Part shown: piece by piece, positions 50,979 through 61,190 of the stretch | How positions within the stretch are numbered: the first letter of the stretch is position 1 | Layout: each line of letters begins with the position of its first letter | Origin: Casuarius casuarius | Lineage: Eukaryota; Chordata; Aves; Casuariiformes; Casuariidae | DNA length: 64,000 nt | Assembly: GCA_003342895.1 (NCBI GenBank) | Contig: PTFA01000028.1 | Coordinates: forward strand, 5,252,780 to 5,316,779 | Direction of reading: 5' to 3' | The notes under the pieces: generated by a model | Databases searched by the model: none | Told to the model about the DNA's origin: nothing | The model's input: the letters and a program-made list of their open reading frames with translations, nothing else | Made by a program: the position numbers and the translations under genes

Positions 50979-53900
50979 CTTTGAAAGAAACAATGGGAAA
51001 ATAATTTTTAAAATAAAACAGTGGTTTCTAAAAAAGAAACTGGAAACAAACTTTATATATTTGTTTAAGACCTTGATTGAGGAGGGGCATATAGTGTTCA
51101 AGTCAGCTCACAGAAAATAATCAGAATTTTTTTTCCCCTAGATCACAACCTGGTTCACCATTCTACACAACAGGACTGTAATTGCCTATTCTTCACTTAT
51201 CAGACCAACATCTTCCTGAAATGGGTCATAATGTCTGAGGATTTTAGAGATAATGTGGAATATATTATGTATGTTTGCAAAGATGGCTACACTATTCCCA
51301 TCAGCTGATTAATGACGTCTCAGCCCAACAGACAGACACAGATCTGGTGCACTGCATTTTAATTAACCAGCGCATATAAATAACCTTTCACATTGTCAGA
51401 TGCAGAAAAACACAAGTGGGTAATAAGACCACTGATTTTAATGTTCAGTCCTCCTGGTAGAGGAAAGTAGATTGGAAAGGGACACACTGATTTTCCAAAT
51501 TATCTGGTTTATTTAAGGCATATCTTAATTCTTCATCCTCACTACAAAAAATAAAAAACATCTTGTACTCAATAAAATATATTCTATTTAGTTGTAAGTG
51601 CAAATGTGAATGGAAAGTGAAGCAATAAACATCAGCTCAATGCCTGCAAATGTAGACTATCTCTTGGCAGAGAACACAGATAAAGATTCAGAATGAAGAA
51701 CTTTAAATATTTCTTCTGCATTTGAGTGAGTTGCTGACATCTTAGGAACCATATAACGTAGAATGAAGAACAAAATAGAGCGACAGCTTTGAAGATGTGC
51801 CTTAGTATTACTGATTAGGATGATGATGATTATTGCAAGAGGAAAGGATGGTAGTCAAGACTTCTTTGGAGTATCTTTTAATCAATAGTCCCCCTTCTAT
51901 AATCTAAGATCCAAAAAGAGTGTTTAACAGTTTTTTCCTAAAGAATATGGTCTGGTTACAGAAAGGTTTAGTAGAAGGAACATTATCACAGATACTAGAC
52001 CTGAGGTCAATGATCAATCACTTGATCGATTGATAGATAAAGGGCCATTTTTCTTTTTTCCCCCTATCTTTTTCAGCATAACTCTGACTAGCAAAGGGGT
52101 AAATGGAAAAAACATAAAAGGGACTTCCTTTGGACTGTGTTCTTAAATCATATCTACAGCATGAGCCCCTCAGCTGTGTTCCCTGAGTCTCCGGCAAAGA
52201 ACCTTGCATTATTCATCAGCTAACAGGTAGATGGGTAGGTATTTAAACAGTAGCTTAATTCTACCTGGCATGTTTCTCAGAAGTATAGTCAGTCAATGAC
52301 CCGTATCATTTGGCTAAACTTTCCTCTGTCCATACAGAAGTGTTTCTGTCCAACAGAAGAGCTGGACCACTTTCCTTTCTAAACAGAAAACTTGATCTTC
52401 TTTTGTCAATTCAGAAATACACGGCTGTGATGCTGTTGACTATGACTAATTGTGTTTGGCATGGCTTTAACAAAACTTCAGAGAACAGAACTGTATTTAC
52501 TATGTGCAAATACATTACCAGTTCAAATATTTACAGGTATCAAATGATGACATTTGAACATAAGACTGCTTCTGGAGTTTATTAAAGTTTATTCTTAAGG
52601 TAGTCAAAAACAACTCTGCTGTAGTAATATTAATTAACATTCACTCAATGTGCAGAGATCAAAGTAGCTACTATATATACATTCCAACAATAACAAAACA
52701 GCACTCACTGTTATTTACAACAAACTTCAATAGTCTCATCTCACCTCACCCAAACGCTACCTTTCAGACCTCTGTGTCGTCCTGCCTTCCCAACCTCCAA
52801 AGCCACATACTTCAATATAGCTCACTTCAGTGTAAACTGTATGTGGTTTCAGTATGATCAATCTACTTCAGAGGCAGATGTAGAAACATACTACAAAGAC
52901 TCTGGAAGGGAACTTCATAATACATGCATGATACATTTCTTTTTGACGCTCTCTCCAGTGCATCAGCACCAGATAATCTGGGAATTCAACCACTGTTACC
53001 ATAGAAGGTGCACACAATGAGTCAGTATTTGCTACCAGAAAAGCTCCATGGTAGTACAATGACTGCACAGACACTCCATCTCCAGGTGGAGTTACTTTTC
53101 CCTATGCCTCAGATTACACAGAAATGGAGGATAAAATTGTTTATTTAGTATTTCAAGAGTAAAAGAAATATGTAGGTGGTAAGTCATGAAGAAGCCTGCA
53201 GATACAGGCTAGAGTAAAAAGCATTGTTAATTTAACCTCCATAGCCATTTTGGAAAATCCAGCAAAAGCATGTTAAATATATCAATACATGACAGAAAAG
53301 TAAAGAATGCATGTGCAACACGCAGCTCTATGTTCATTAATGCCAGATTACCATCTGGTACCTCACCATCTGGTATGATCACCAAGCAATACAAATTTAC
53401 CGCAGAGCAGGTGTGAATACAATCTCATTTATGTCAAGTTTGCCAGAGCACAGGACATTGCATTCATGCAAACTTTACACCAGTTGAAGGAAGACAAACA
53501 ATACTTAGTCTGGCATTGTCAGAGCTGTACAGACAAGCAATATCTGACATAGCAGAAAACCTACTAGTACAAAGTTAACTTATTAAAATTTGAGCTGACA
53601 AGGTGTGTTTATACTAGATCTCTGCGTCGTGGGATTACGCATTTTGATCTGCTTGTGAGTACCCTAAAGATGTACTGTTGAATCAACACTCTAAATTAAT
53701 CTAGTAAATTAGTGTCTGTAGAATAATTAGCAACACAGCACCCTCCTCCTTCTACACTTCTCTGTCCCAGACATCTGAGAGCTTTCTGTCTTTTTTCTAA
53801 CTCTGCAGGGAATATTGCATATTTTGTGTTCATGTCACCAGGTAAAATGCATCTATAATAGAAGGGGGAAGGGCAGAGAGAGGAGAAACTTCCATATTAA

Positions 53901-54249
53901 ACAAAATTTCACACAAGGCATGGAGAAAATAAATCAGCAAAATCCAGTTAGGATTACAGGCATAGCTGTTCAGATTCCCTAAACGAGACAATGTGTATTA
54001 TCTCATCTGGCAGTTTAGCATGACTGAAATGAAACATAATTTGTAGCTGACGCCAACTGGCAGGACACAGACAAATGTTCATGGTAATTTTTTTTTTTTA
54101 AATGTACTTCTGTCTTAAATTATAAAGAAAATCAATAGGAAGCTTTTGGCCTATAAAGTGCAAGATCTGCAGATGCTACCCTGAACTGCTAACTCACAGA
54201 AAAGTGTGTCTTGAGCTTTTATGATTTAAAAAGACAAATTAAAAATTAT

Positions 54250-56180
54250 AAAAACAGCCATGCCAGGTCAAATCTTCTGCCCAGTACCCCTGTCTCCAAG
54301 AGCAGCCAAAAGCGGATGTCTGGGGAAGAGGATAAGAATAGTGTAAGCATTTAGTCATACTTTCCCCAAATACTCTCTAGCCTCCAACAATCTGCAGCTC
54401 AGGGACTTTCAAAGCCAGAGGTCATGCTTATGTATTTAATAATCCTCTATGGACTTTTTCTTCCATTCATTCTGTCCAGCCTCCCTTTGAATCAGTGTAA
54501 ATTTTTAGTATCCGCAACATCCTGTGTAGTTCCACAACTTACTGATACATGTGCGAAGAACCTCATCTTTTTATTGCTCTGAATTTGATGCCTGCTAGTT
54601 TCATTGACATGCACATTAGTTCTTGTACTGGGAGAGACAATGAAGGACTGATCCCTATCAGCCTAGTCATGCCATTCATGATTTTATAAAACTATCATCG
54701 CATCCCCAGTTGTTTCTTTTCCTCATCGACTTAACTCTCTTTGTATGAAAAGTGCTACACTTCTCCGACCATCCTTGCACCACTTCTCCAGATCTCTTCT
54801 GGTTTTACTAGATCCTTTTTGAGATGGTGGTTCAGAACTGCACACAACAGTCAAGATGTGGGTGGGTTCAAATGGATTCACCATGGATTCAAATGGTAGA
54901 TTTGTATTGTATTCTTTAAAAGAAAAAAATCACAAAAACCCATATTCCTACCATTTGGCTTGCTTTCTTGACTGTGACATATTCATGGAACTATTTATTA
55001 TAAAGCTAAGATTTTATATCCAAGTGATAAGTCAGGTCAGAACCCACCACTTTACATGAAAAGGTAGGTCTGTTCTCCTACCCCCCCAATACCTCACCAT
55101 TTTTTCTATTGACACTGAGTTGCATATACTGTTTTATTGCCAGGTTACTTGATCTTGTAAGGTATTTCTACAGATTCACGTGTTTATTACCTAAATAACA
55201 CTGCAGCATTAGCAAACTCTGAAATAGATCCATATGCATCTCCACTGGTAACTTCCTCCATTGTGACAACAGACCATTTACTTCTACTCTCTGTTTTTCA
55301 GTTTCTAGTCCATGCAAGAAGCCTCACTTTTCCCTCCTAACAGCTTACTTTCCTTAAAAGCCTTCTTGAAATCTAAGAAGCCTAAAAATCAACTTGATAT
55401 CTGTTACCTGTGGGCTTCTAGGTTCATGAGACATGACTGACCCTTGATAAACTCATGTTATCTCTTTCCCAGTACCTCATATTTTATATATATTTCCATT
55501 AAGTCTACTCTTAGGTATATTTGCGTATTACAGACATCTGGCATTCTGGTCTGTAGCTCTCTGAGTGTCCCCTGGAATCCTTTCAGAACTGCCACACCAT
55601 CTGCCAATTTCAGTCCGCCATTAACAAAGTGTTTTAAAGAAGGTCTCACCACATTTAGGAGCTAGTTCATTTCTGAGTTTCTTTACAACTCCTGGGTGAA
55701 TACCATCCAAATCTGGCAATTCGTTATTGTTCATTTTTGTCAGTTCTTCCGCATCTCCTGCCAGCATTTCAATTTGAGACAGATCCTCTAATGAGTCTCC
55801 CATAAAAACAGAACTCCAGTGGAGAAACCTCCATCAATTTCTTCCACAGTGAGCAGAAAAGCAGAAAAAAAACTTAGTCTTTTTACTACGGCCTTACCTT
55901 CTTTGAATGTTCCTTCTAATCTCTGATAATCTGGTGGCCCTACAGGCTTGCTGGTAGACTTCCTGGTCCTTGAGGTGTCTAAAGAAGAATTTATTATTAA
56001 TTTTTATTCTTTTCTCAGGTTAGTCCTCAAATTCTTTTTTAACCTACCTTCCTGTGTTTGTAATGCCTATTTAATTTGCCCAAGCATGTCCTTTCTATTT
56101 TCCTCTGTCAGATACAACTGTACTTTTTGAACTACAGCTATTATCCCTGAAACTGCATTTTTCAATGAGCATCTATTACA
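54250..56180 (-). mobile_element. Ancient CR1/L3-type LINE, about 1.9 kb, antisense
   Basis: The longest repeat in the window, on the minus strand. Antisense markers in order: cttctgcccagtacccctgt (3' end), aatcctctatggactttttc, aaaactatcatcgcatcccc, agaactgcacacaacagtca, and towards its 5' part a minus-strand open stretch at 55621-55803. That stretch encodes LPDLDGIHPGVVKKLRNELA, which matches the conserved linker just before the reverse transcriptase domain (family pattern GPDGIHPRVLKEL). Frames are broken elsewhere, so it is inactive. It lies in the predicted intron between exons at 50.9 and 56.3 kb, about 100 bases from the latter. Confidence 0.8.
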
Positions 56181-56240
56181 CAATGGCCTAGTATTAATAT
56201 TACTGAAGTAGACAAGGATGGAGGTCAATATTTTTTCATG

Positions 56241-56275
<35 letters not shown>
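56241..56275 (+). repeat. (CAA)n microsatellite beside a splice donor
   Basis: About twelve AAC/CAA units. In transcript sense (minus strand) it is a (GTT)n run starting less than ten bases inside the intron after the donor GAG|GTAAGT of the exon at 56284-56433. Confidence 0.93.
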
Positions 56276-56283
56276 AAACTTAC

Positions 56284-56433
56284 CTCCATCACTTGTAAAT
56301 TAACTGAAAAACTTGAGAATAAATGAGGTTTCCCTCCAAGCATTAACATCTGCATGAACTGCTTTGTCCAGTCTGCAGGATCATTGGGAGTCACAGCAAA
56401 TTTTTCTTTTCTCAGATACTTCAATACCCAGGG
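56284..56433 (-). CDS. Predicted coding exon, unknown gene
   Basis: 150-base minus-strand exon, exactly 50 codons, phase 0 at both ends. Acceptor gatttaatttag|CCCTGG and full-consensus donor GGAG|GTAAGT. Peptide in order: PWVLKYLRKEKFAVTPND, then PADWTKQFMQMLMLGGKP, then HLFSSFSVNLQVME. The sequence has the texture of a conserved globular domain (Trp, Pro, aromatic spacing, amphipathic KQFMQMLML helix). A stop directly precedes the acceptor, so the open region fits the splice boundaries closely, which supports a real exon. A second acceptor (caagtttttcag) inside it would give a 20-base variant. It continues in frame into 50927-50978. I do not recognise the protein. Confidence 0.78.
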
Positions 56434-56888
56434 CTAAATTAAATCACTTGTACTCCAAGGAAAACATTTTGGCCAAAAATTTTCCTGTCTGTTTTTCTCT
56501 CTTACTTGCATCATTACAAGTAGAAAAAGAAGAGTTTAGTTAAAAATTCTTCCCTTTTTCTAAGGCAAGGTTTTTATCTGAAAAAATATTTGTTTCAGGA
56601 GTTTGAGGAAGGACCTGTATGATGGAATAAAGTCAGCTATTACGTTAGCAGGCTCTCTCTTGTTAAGAGATGAGAATTCAAAATGACAAACTGGAGGAAC
56701 AATCTGAAAAAACAGTGTCATCTTCAGTAAGAACATGTGAAAGATGCTACAGTTAGGCAGGAATAATGAGCTATAAAACTAAAGGTGAAAGCAATGTGTT
56801 AAAACATTTGTGCTCGGAAAAAGATGTAGTGGGTCACTGTTCAAACATGAAAAAGAGTCACAGAGCGGCAAAAAGATGAACAACATAC

Positions 56889-56928
56889 CAGTAGATATAA
56901 TACCTTTCTATCCAACACCCATCCTACT
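56889..56928 (-). CDS. Weak candidate linking exon
   Basis: 40-base minus-strand segment with donor CTACTG|GTATGT; reading with a one-base lead it gives VGWVLDRKVLYLL and ends in phase 0. It is the only segment I found that would join 61114-61190 (ending with two bases) to 56284-56433 (starting in phase 0). The acceptor (gttgaatagcatag) has a poor polypyrimidine tract, so it is tentative. Confidence 0.22.
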
Positions 56929-57129
56929 CTATGCTATTCAACTCCATTAATATCTCATGTGGAATGGAGTCTTAATTCAAACAGAAAACTTCAAAACAGA
57001 TATGAAGTAATGGAAGACAACTCAAAGAAAAACAAGAATAACAGGCATACAGAGAACAGCACCTATGAAGTCAGACAAAGAATTCAGCTTAAAGAAAAAA
57101 CAGGGTATGACAAGCAAGAAGAAATATAA

Positions 57130-57395
57130 AACATGTTGTAAGAAGAAAAATGGTTTTCTCTGTCCAAGATAGATGCAGAATGAGTAGCTATGGTGCTAAG
57201 TAGCAACGAGAAAGGTATGAATTGGACAACTAGAAAAGAAACTTTCTCATTGGAAGATGATGTAAGGGAGACTGCTGAGTTTCTTAAGAACAACACAGAC
57301 ATGACAGATAGAGGTGATCCTAATCTGAGGCAGGGGAATGGACTAGATGACTCCATGAGTCCTCTTCCCATCCTATCTTTTTATGATCTTGTCCC
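57130..57395 (+). mobile_element. CR1 LINE 3' end, sense
   Basis: Diverged CR1 tail: ggcaggggaatggactagat, then gactccatgagtcctcttcc and catcctatctttttatgatc correspond to the family ending (gggttggactagatgacctc ... cccttccaaccc ... ttctatgattc). About 260 bases remain. A plus-strand open frame (57190-57405) across it is a relic or chance. Confidence 0.62.
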
Positions 57396-59253
57396 CAGAA
57401 CCTGAGGCAGAATCTCCTTTTTCCACTGATTCAACAGGAAAGAGTTACAGGGCTGCCTTGGAAAACTGAGGTTACAAGCAGTCTGCTCACACAAGAAGTG
57501 TTCATCAAGACCCGTATCTGAAAAGCTTGTAGGATAAAAGAAAGGCTAGGAGTGGCCAAGAGCTAGATGAATTGTGCTGAAAGCATGGACTCCTCCTCTT
57601 TGATCTTTTCCAGGCCTTCTTCAAACATGGCTTAGAAGCAGATATGTCCTATGCATGCATAGTACACTGGATATGTACATATGCCCTGACGCATCCTGAA
57701 AGTGGCAGACTGCACATCCACTGTGCAATTCATGCAACAGAAAAACTACCTAAATGCTGTTGATATGGGCAGTTTGAGCACTAATGGGTTAGAGCGTTCC
57801 AAAGGCTTTCTTTCAGACTGCACTCTTTTAAACTTTCACTGTTCCACTTTAACACATCCCATTCTTGCACTAAGCACAGTCAAGAAAGACTGGCTATTTC
57901 AGTACTCCAAATTTGGCTGCGATGAAAGGCAAGCTCTAATTCATGCTGTCAGGGCTGTCATGGAATGTGCTTTGGGTCACACAGATATAAAGATTGGTTG
58001 AAGGTAATTACACTGATTTTATGCAGTCATGATCATGACTAATGACTGAATAAACATGTATGCACAACACAAATCTCATAGATATTCTGCAAACTGGCAG
58101 CTTGTGCTAAATTATCTAGCACCTCGACAGAGCAATCAGCTGGGCAGTCTGTGGAAAATCTTGCACTCTAGCTGTCTGTCATGCACTAGAAGCACAAAGA
58201 AAACCTAAACAGAGAAAAGTTAGACCTTTGTCAACTCTTGAAAGGTAAACCACACGAGACCATCACCGTACTGAAAAAAATCAGTGCAGAAGTACTACTG
58301 AAATATTAAAAAAGAGAAAAAGAGAGAGAGGAGACATAATGTTGCATAAACTTTCTATTGAGCATAAAACTATAATTTAATTATCATGCTGAATTTGGCC
58401 CACCACTTACCATTGAAATTGTAAGTTAAAACAATTTTTAATATAGAAACAAATCCACAAATATGGCAATTTAAAATTCAAATATATGCAACTAATCTCA
58501 ACATATAAAAACCACACAAGAATACATTACCTTATTTAGAATAGAACTTGCATTTGAAATTCCCTTTTCAACAGGTCAGTTTTCAACCAGAATTTTCCTG
58601 TAAACTTTAAATTATTCAGATTTGGCTGTGTAGAATGATAGTCAGGTGCTATCAGGGGCCTGTTCTGTTCTAAAAAAGAGTAATAACTGCTATTGTCATG
58701 ATAACTATGTACATTTACTGTCTTATTTACTTCATGAAATAAAAGACTGAGAGGGCTATAGTACTTGCATAAGGTGCCCTCCAGTGATAATATTACAGGC
58801 AGAATTCAATACATACTATTCATAAATATTAAATATTTATATGCAAAATGCAGAAAGATTATTTATTTCTTTGCAGACAAAGAACTACCTTCTGAAATTC
58901 TGCACAAACCTTACTCTATTAAACTCCAGACAGGTAACAAATTTTATTCTCATCTGCACCATCTTATATTCTACGTGTGCTTTACTGCAGGAACAGTGAT
59001 ATACACATATAGCACTGCATATATGCCAGTTATTTTATGTTTCAGGAAGAAACCTCCATATATGAAACTGTATGTTTTGCTACAGGTTTTCCTCTCCACA
59101 ATTACTGTTTGCACAGCATGTGCTAAGAGACAAAAACAAGAGTATGTAACCATTAAAATGAAGGTTCTCTCAAATGCATTTGCCAGCACATAAAAACAGT
59201 GCATTAGCACCACCATGCACTTTACTAAAGAGGTTAGTTTTCGAGAAATGAAA

Positions 59254-59303
59254 GTTCAATGCAAACTCTGAAAAACCTGTTTTCTGTGATCCTAGAGGTA
59301 AAC
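59254..59303. repeat. Dispersed 50-bp direct repeat, copy 1
   Basis: Shares 46 of 50 positions with 60834-60883 in the same orientation; begins gttcaatgcaaactctgaaa and ends with taaac. In minus-strand sense both copies follow a tctag acceptor-like site. Confidence 0.9.
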
Positions 59304-60555
59304 CTTGCAAACAGCAATTCACTGACCTATGTAAACTGATTTGGCTTTCAGATAATTTTCTGAATACTACTACAAAATCCATAAACACAGATGGCACCAG
59401 CTGGCACTCTATCTGCAGTCTCAAATGAAGATCAAACATGGAGACTGAATTTATCCCACCACATCACGAGTGATCCTTCCCAAACAGGTTTAAGGGATTA
59501 TAACTCAAAGCTGAAGGGAGAAAGTCATGTCACAGCTACCCAAAGCCTCATCTACCTAGAGAAGTTCCATGGCTTGAATGAAGCTGGCTTAAAAATTGTA
59601 TGGCTTTTAGTAAACCAGTGCAATGTTCAGTTCACACCAGGTCCAAGTTATAATTGTGAACACTGAGCTCAAACAGTGTTTTTTTCAGGCACCTTAGCAG
59701 AAGAACCTAGGAAACACTTGGGATCAAAAAGAATCCTGCAGGACAGAAAGTCCAACGAACTGCAGTCCAACTTAAAATAATAATCAATTGTAGTGTTAAA
59801 GTGAATACCTCCTAAATGGTTTTATCTACAAAAATATTGTTAGTTATTGGAACACAGCATCAGCATTAACATAGTTAAGAGTGAATTATCATAAATGATG
59901 CATGAGAACATACACACAAAAAATGTGTCAGGTGTTAGCCAAATGAATGTCAAATGAATGAACTCTAATGCTAATTCCAAAACAAGGCATTTTCACTGAT
60001 AAAATTATAGCTACCATGCATAAAACATGAACTGAACAATACCTCCAGTCCTTAAGACAGCAAGACAGTATTAAGAAAAAATAATTTGAAATGGGACATT
60101 GACAACATTGACAAAGGAAGTTGTACAGCCGCTTCAGCAACATTGATTCATTAAGCCTTCCTTAGCACCAGAAGCTGTAAAAGTGTGAAAATGAAAATAA
60201 CACCTTGCAAATCGGCTTAAAGCAAGGTTTCCTTGTGTGTCTTGCAGTTTTCTGGCTTTATTTATTACTTTTGGTCATTTTACCTGGTTGCAACACAACA
60301 TAATGCTTCCTCCAAAACAAGTTTTTTTTCTCTTTGTACAATATTTCATTTTCATAATTTATCATTTAGTTTCCATGCTTTCATCATTGGCCCACAACCC
60401 TCAGACCCCTTCTTCCCCAATCAAGAACACTTAAACCAACACGAATTGGAAGTGGAATTCAAGCAACAAACGTCACAACAGCTCTCTGCTCATGCAGCCA
60501 CGTCAAAACCTTCTGGACTCCCTTCAAGAGTTCACATCTGTCTTCACTATGGAGC

Positions 60556-60578
60556 TACTCGACTTCACAAGTCGAGTA
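60556..60578. repeat. Perfect inverted repeat (10-bp stem, 3-nt loop)
   Basis: tactcgactt, loop cac, aagtcgagta. Fully complementary arms, each with a CpG. Confidence 0.95.
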
Positions 60579-60833
60579 AGATAACATGATTACCAGGACA
60601 AGAAGACAAGGAAAATGAGAAAAGTCTTTAATAAGAGACTGTAAATGATTTTTTGTTTGTTTTGGGGTGGGTTTTTTTTAGATTTACTGAATTAGAAACT
60701 AGATTCTGTTGTGTCAACAGCACAAGAAACCCTAAATATCTTTTACTGTGATTTGATACTCACTCACTAAAAACCAATTGCTTGGTATATTCTTTGAATT
60801 CAGAGTTTCAGTTATATTTGGGACCCATTCAAT

Positions 60834-60883
60834 GTTCAATGCAAACTCTGAAAAGCCTGTTTTCTATGATCCTAGACATAAAC
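60834..60883. repeat. Dispersed 50-bp direct repeat, copy 2
   Basis: Partner of 59254-59303, four mismatches. This copy has a stop (TAG) in the minus-strand frame that is open in copy 1. Confidence 0.9.
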
Positions 60884-61113
60884 GACGATGAAAATATCTT
60901 CTAGGAAAATACTTCTAGGAAAATTGATTATTCTATTCTTTGAATAACAGGTGATAAAATATTGATCCATGGTTTATATCTGACTTCCTACAGTCCAAAC
61001 ATAGTGAGAAACAATTAAAGAATAAAGATCTCAGACCAGCAGTAAAATATTTTTAAATGCATTAACTACTTTTAATAACACATCATGAAAATGATTGAAA
61101 TTATTTGCCTTAC

Positions 61114-61190
61114 CTAAAGGGCTGTTTGTTTAAAAACAAAGTGATAGAGCTATTATTTACACAGCTTTTAGAGTATATGACCGTAACGCT
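61114..61190 (-). CDS. Predicted coding exon, unknown gene
   Basis: 77-base minus-strand segment: acceptor cttgtcatattacattgccag|AGCGTT with a good pyrimidine tract, donor TTTAG|GTAAGG. Only the phase-0 frame is open; the other two have stops. Peptide: SVTVIYSKSCVNNSS, then ITLFLNKQPF, with two bases left over. NNSS is a potential N-glycosylation sequon, which would fit a luminal or extracellular domain of a membrane-anchored protein. The two-base remainder does not join 56284-56433 directly, so an intervening exon is needed (56889-56928 is a weak candidate). Confidence 0.5.

Larger units (their letters stand above)
56434..61113 (-). other. Predicted intronic DNA
   Basis: Holds the CR1 tail (57.13-57.39 kb), a possible SINE-like piece near 58715-58800, a dispersed 50-base duplication (59254-59303 and 60834-60883) and a perfect hairpin (60556-60578). 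Several short splice-flanked open segments exist (near 57750, 58400, 58530 and 59250), but none fits the phase chain well. Confidence 0.4.

Noticed and set aside
53809..53841. Plus-strand 33-base segment with excellent acceptor (ttttttctaactctgcag) and donor (CACCAG|gtaaaa), open in all frames
   Set aside because: No other plus-strand exon supports it and it lies in an intron of the minus-strand gene; probably a pseudo-exon.
53690..53870. Minus-strand frame of about 50 codons after a very good acceptor (cttcccccttctattatag)
   Set aside because: No acceptable donor in the frame before the stop; does not fit the phase chain.
57702..58001. 99-codon plus-strand open frame
   Set aside because: No splice context, overlaps a possible SINE-like stretch and no recognisable domain.
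60233..60589. 118-codon plus-strand open frame
   Set aside because: Aromatic- and Ser-rich translation of T-rich DNA, no splice or start context; the 3' part is the hairpin region.
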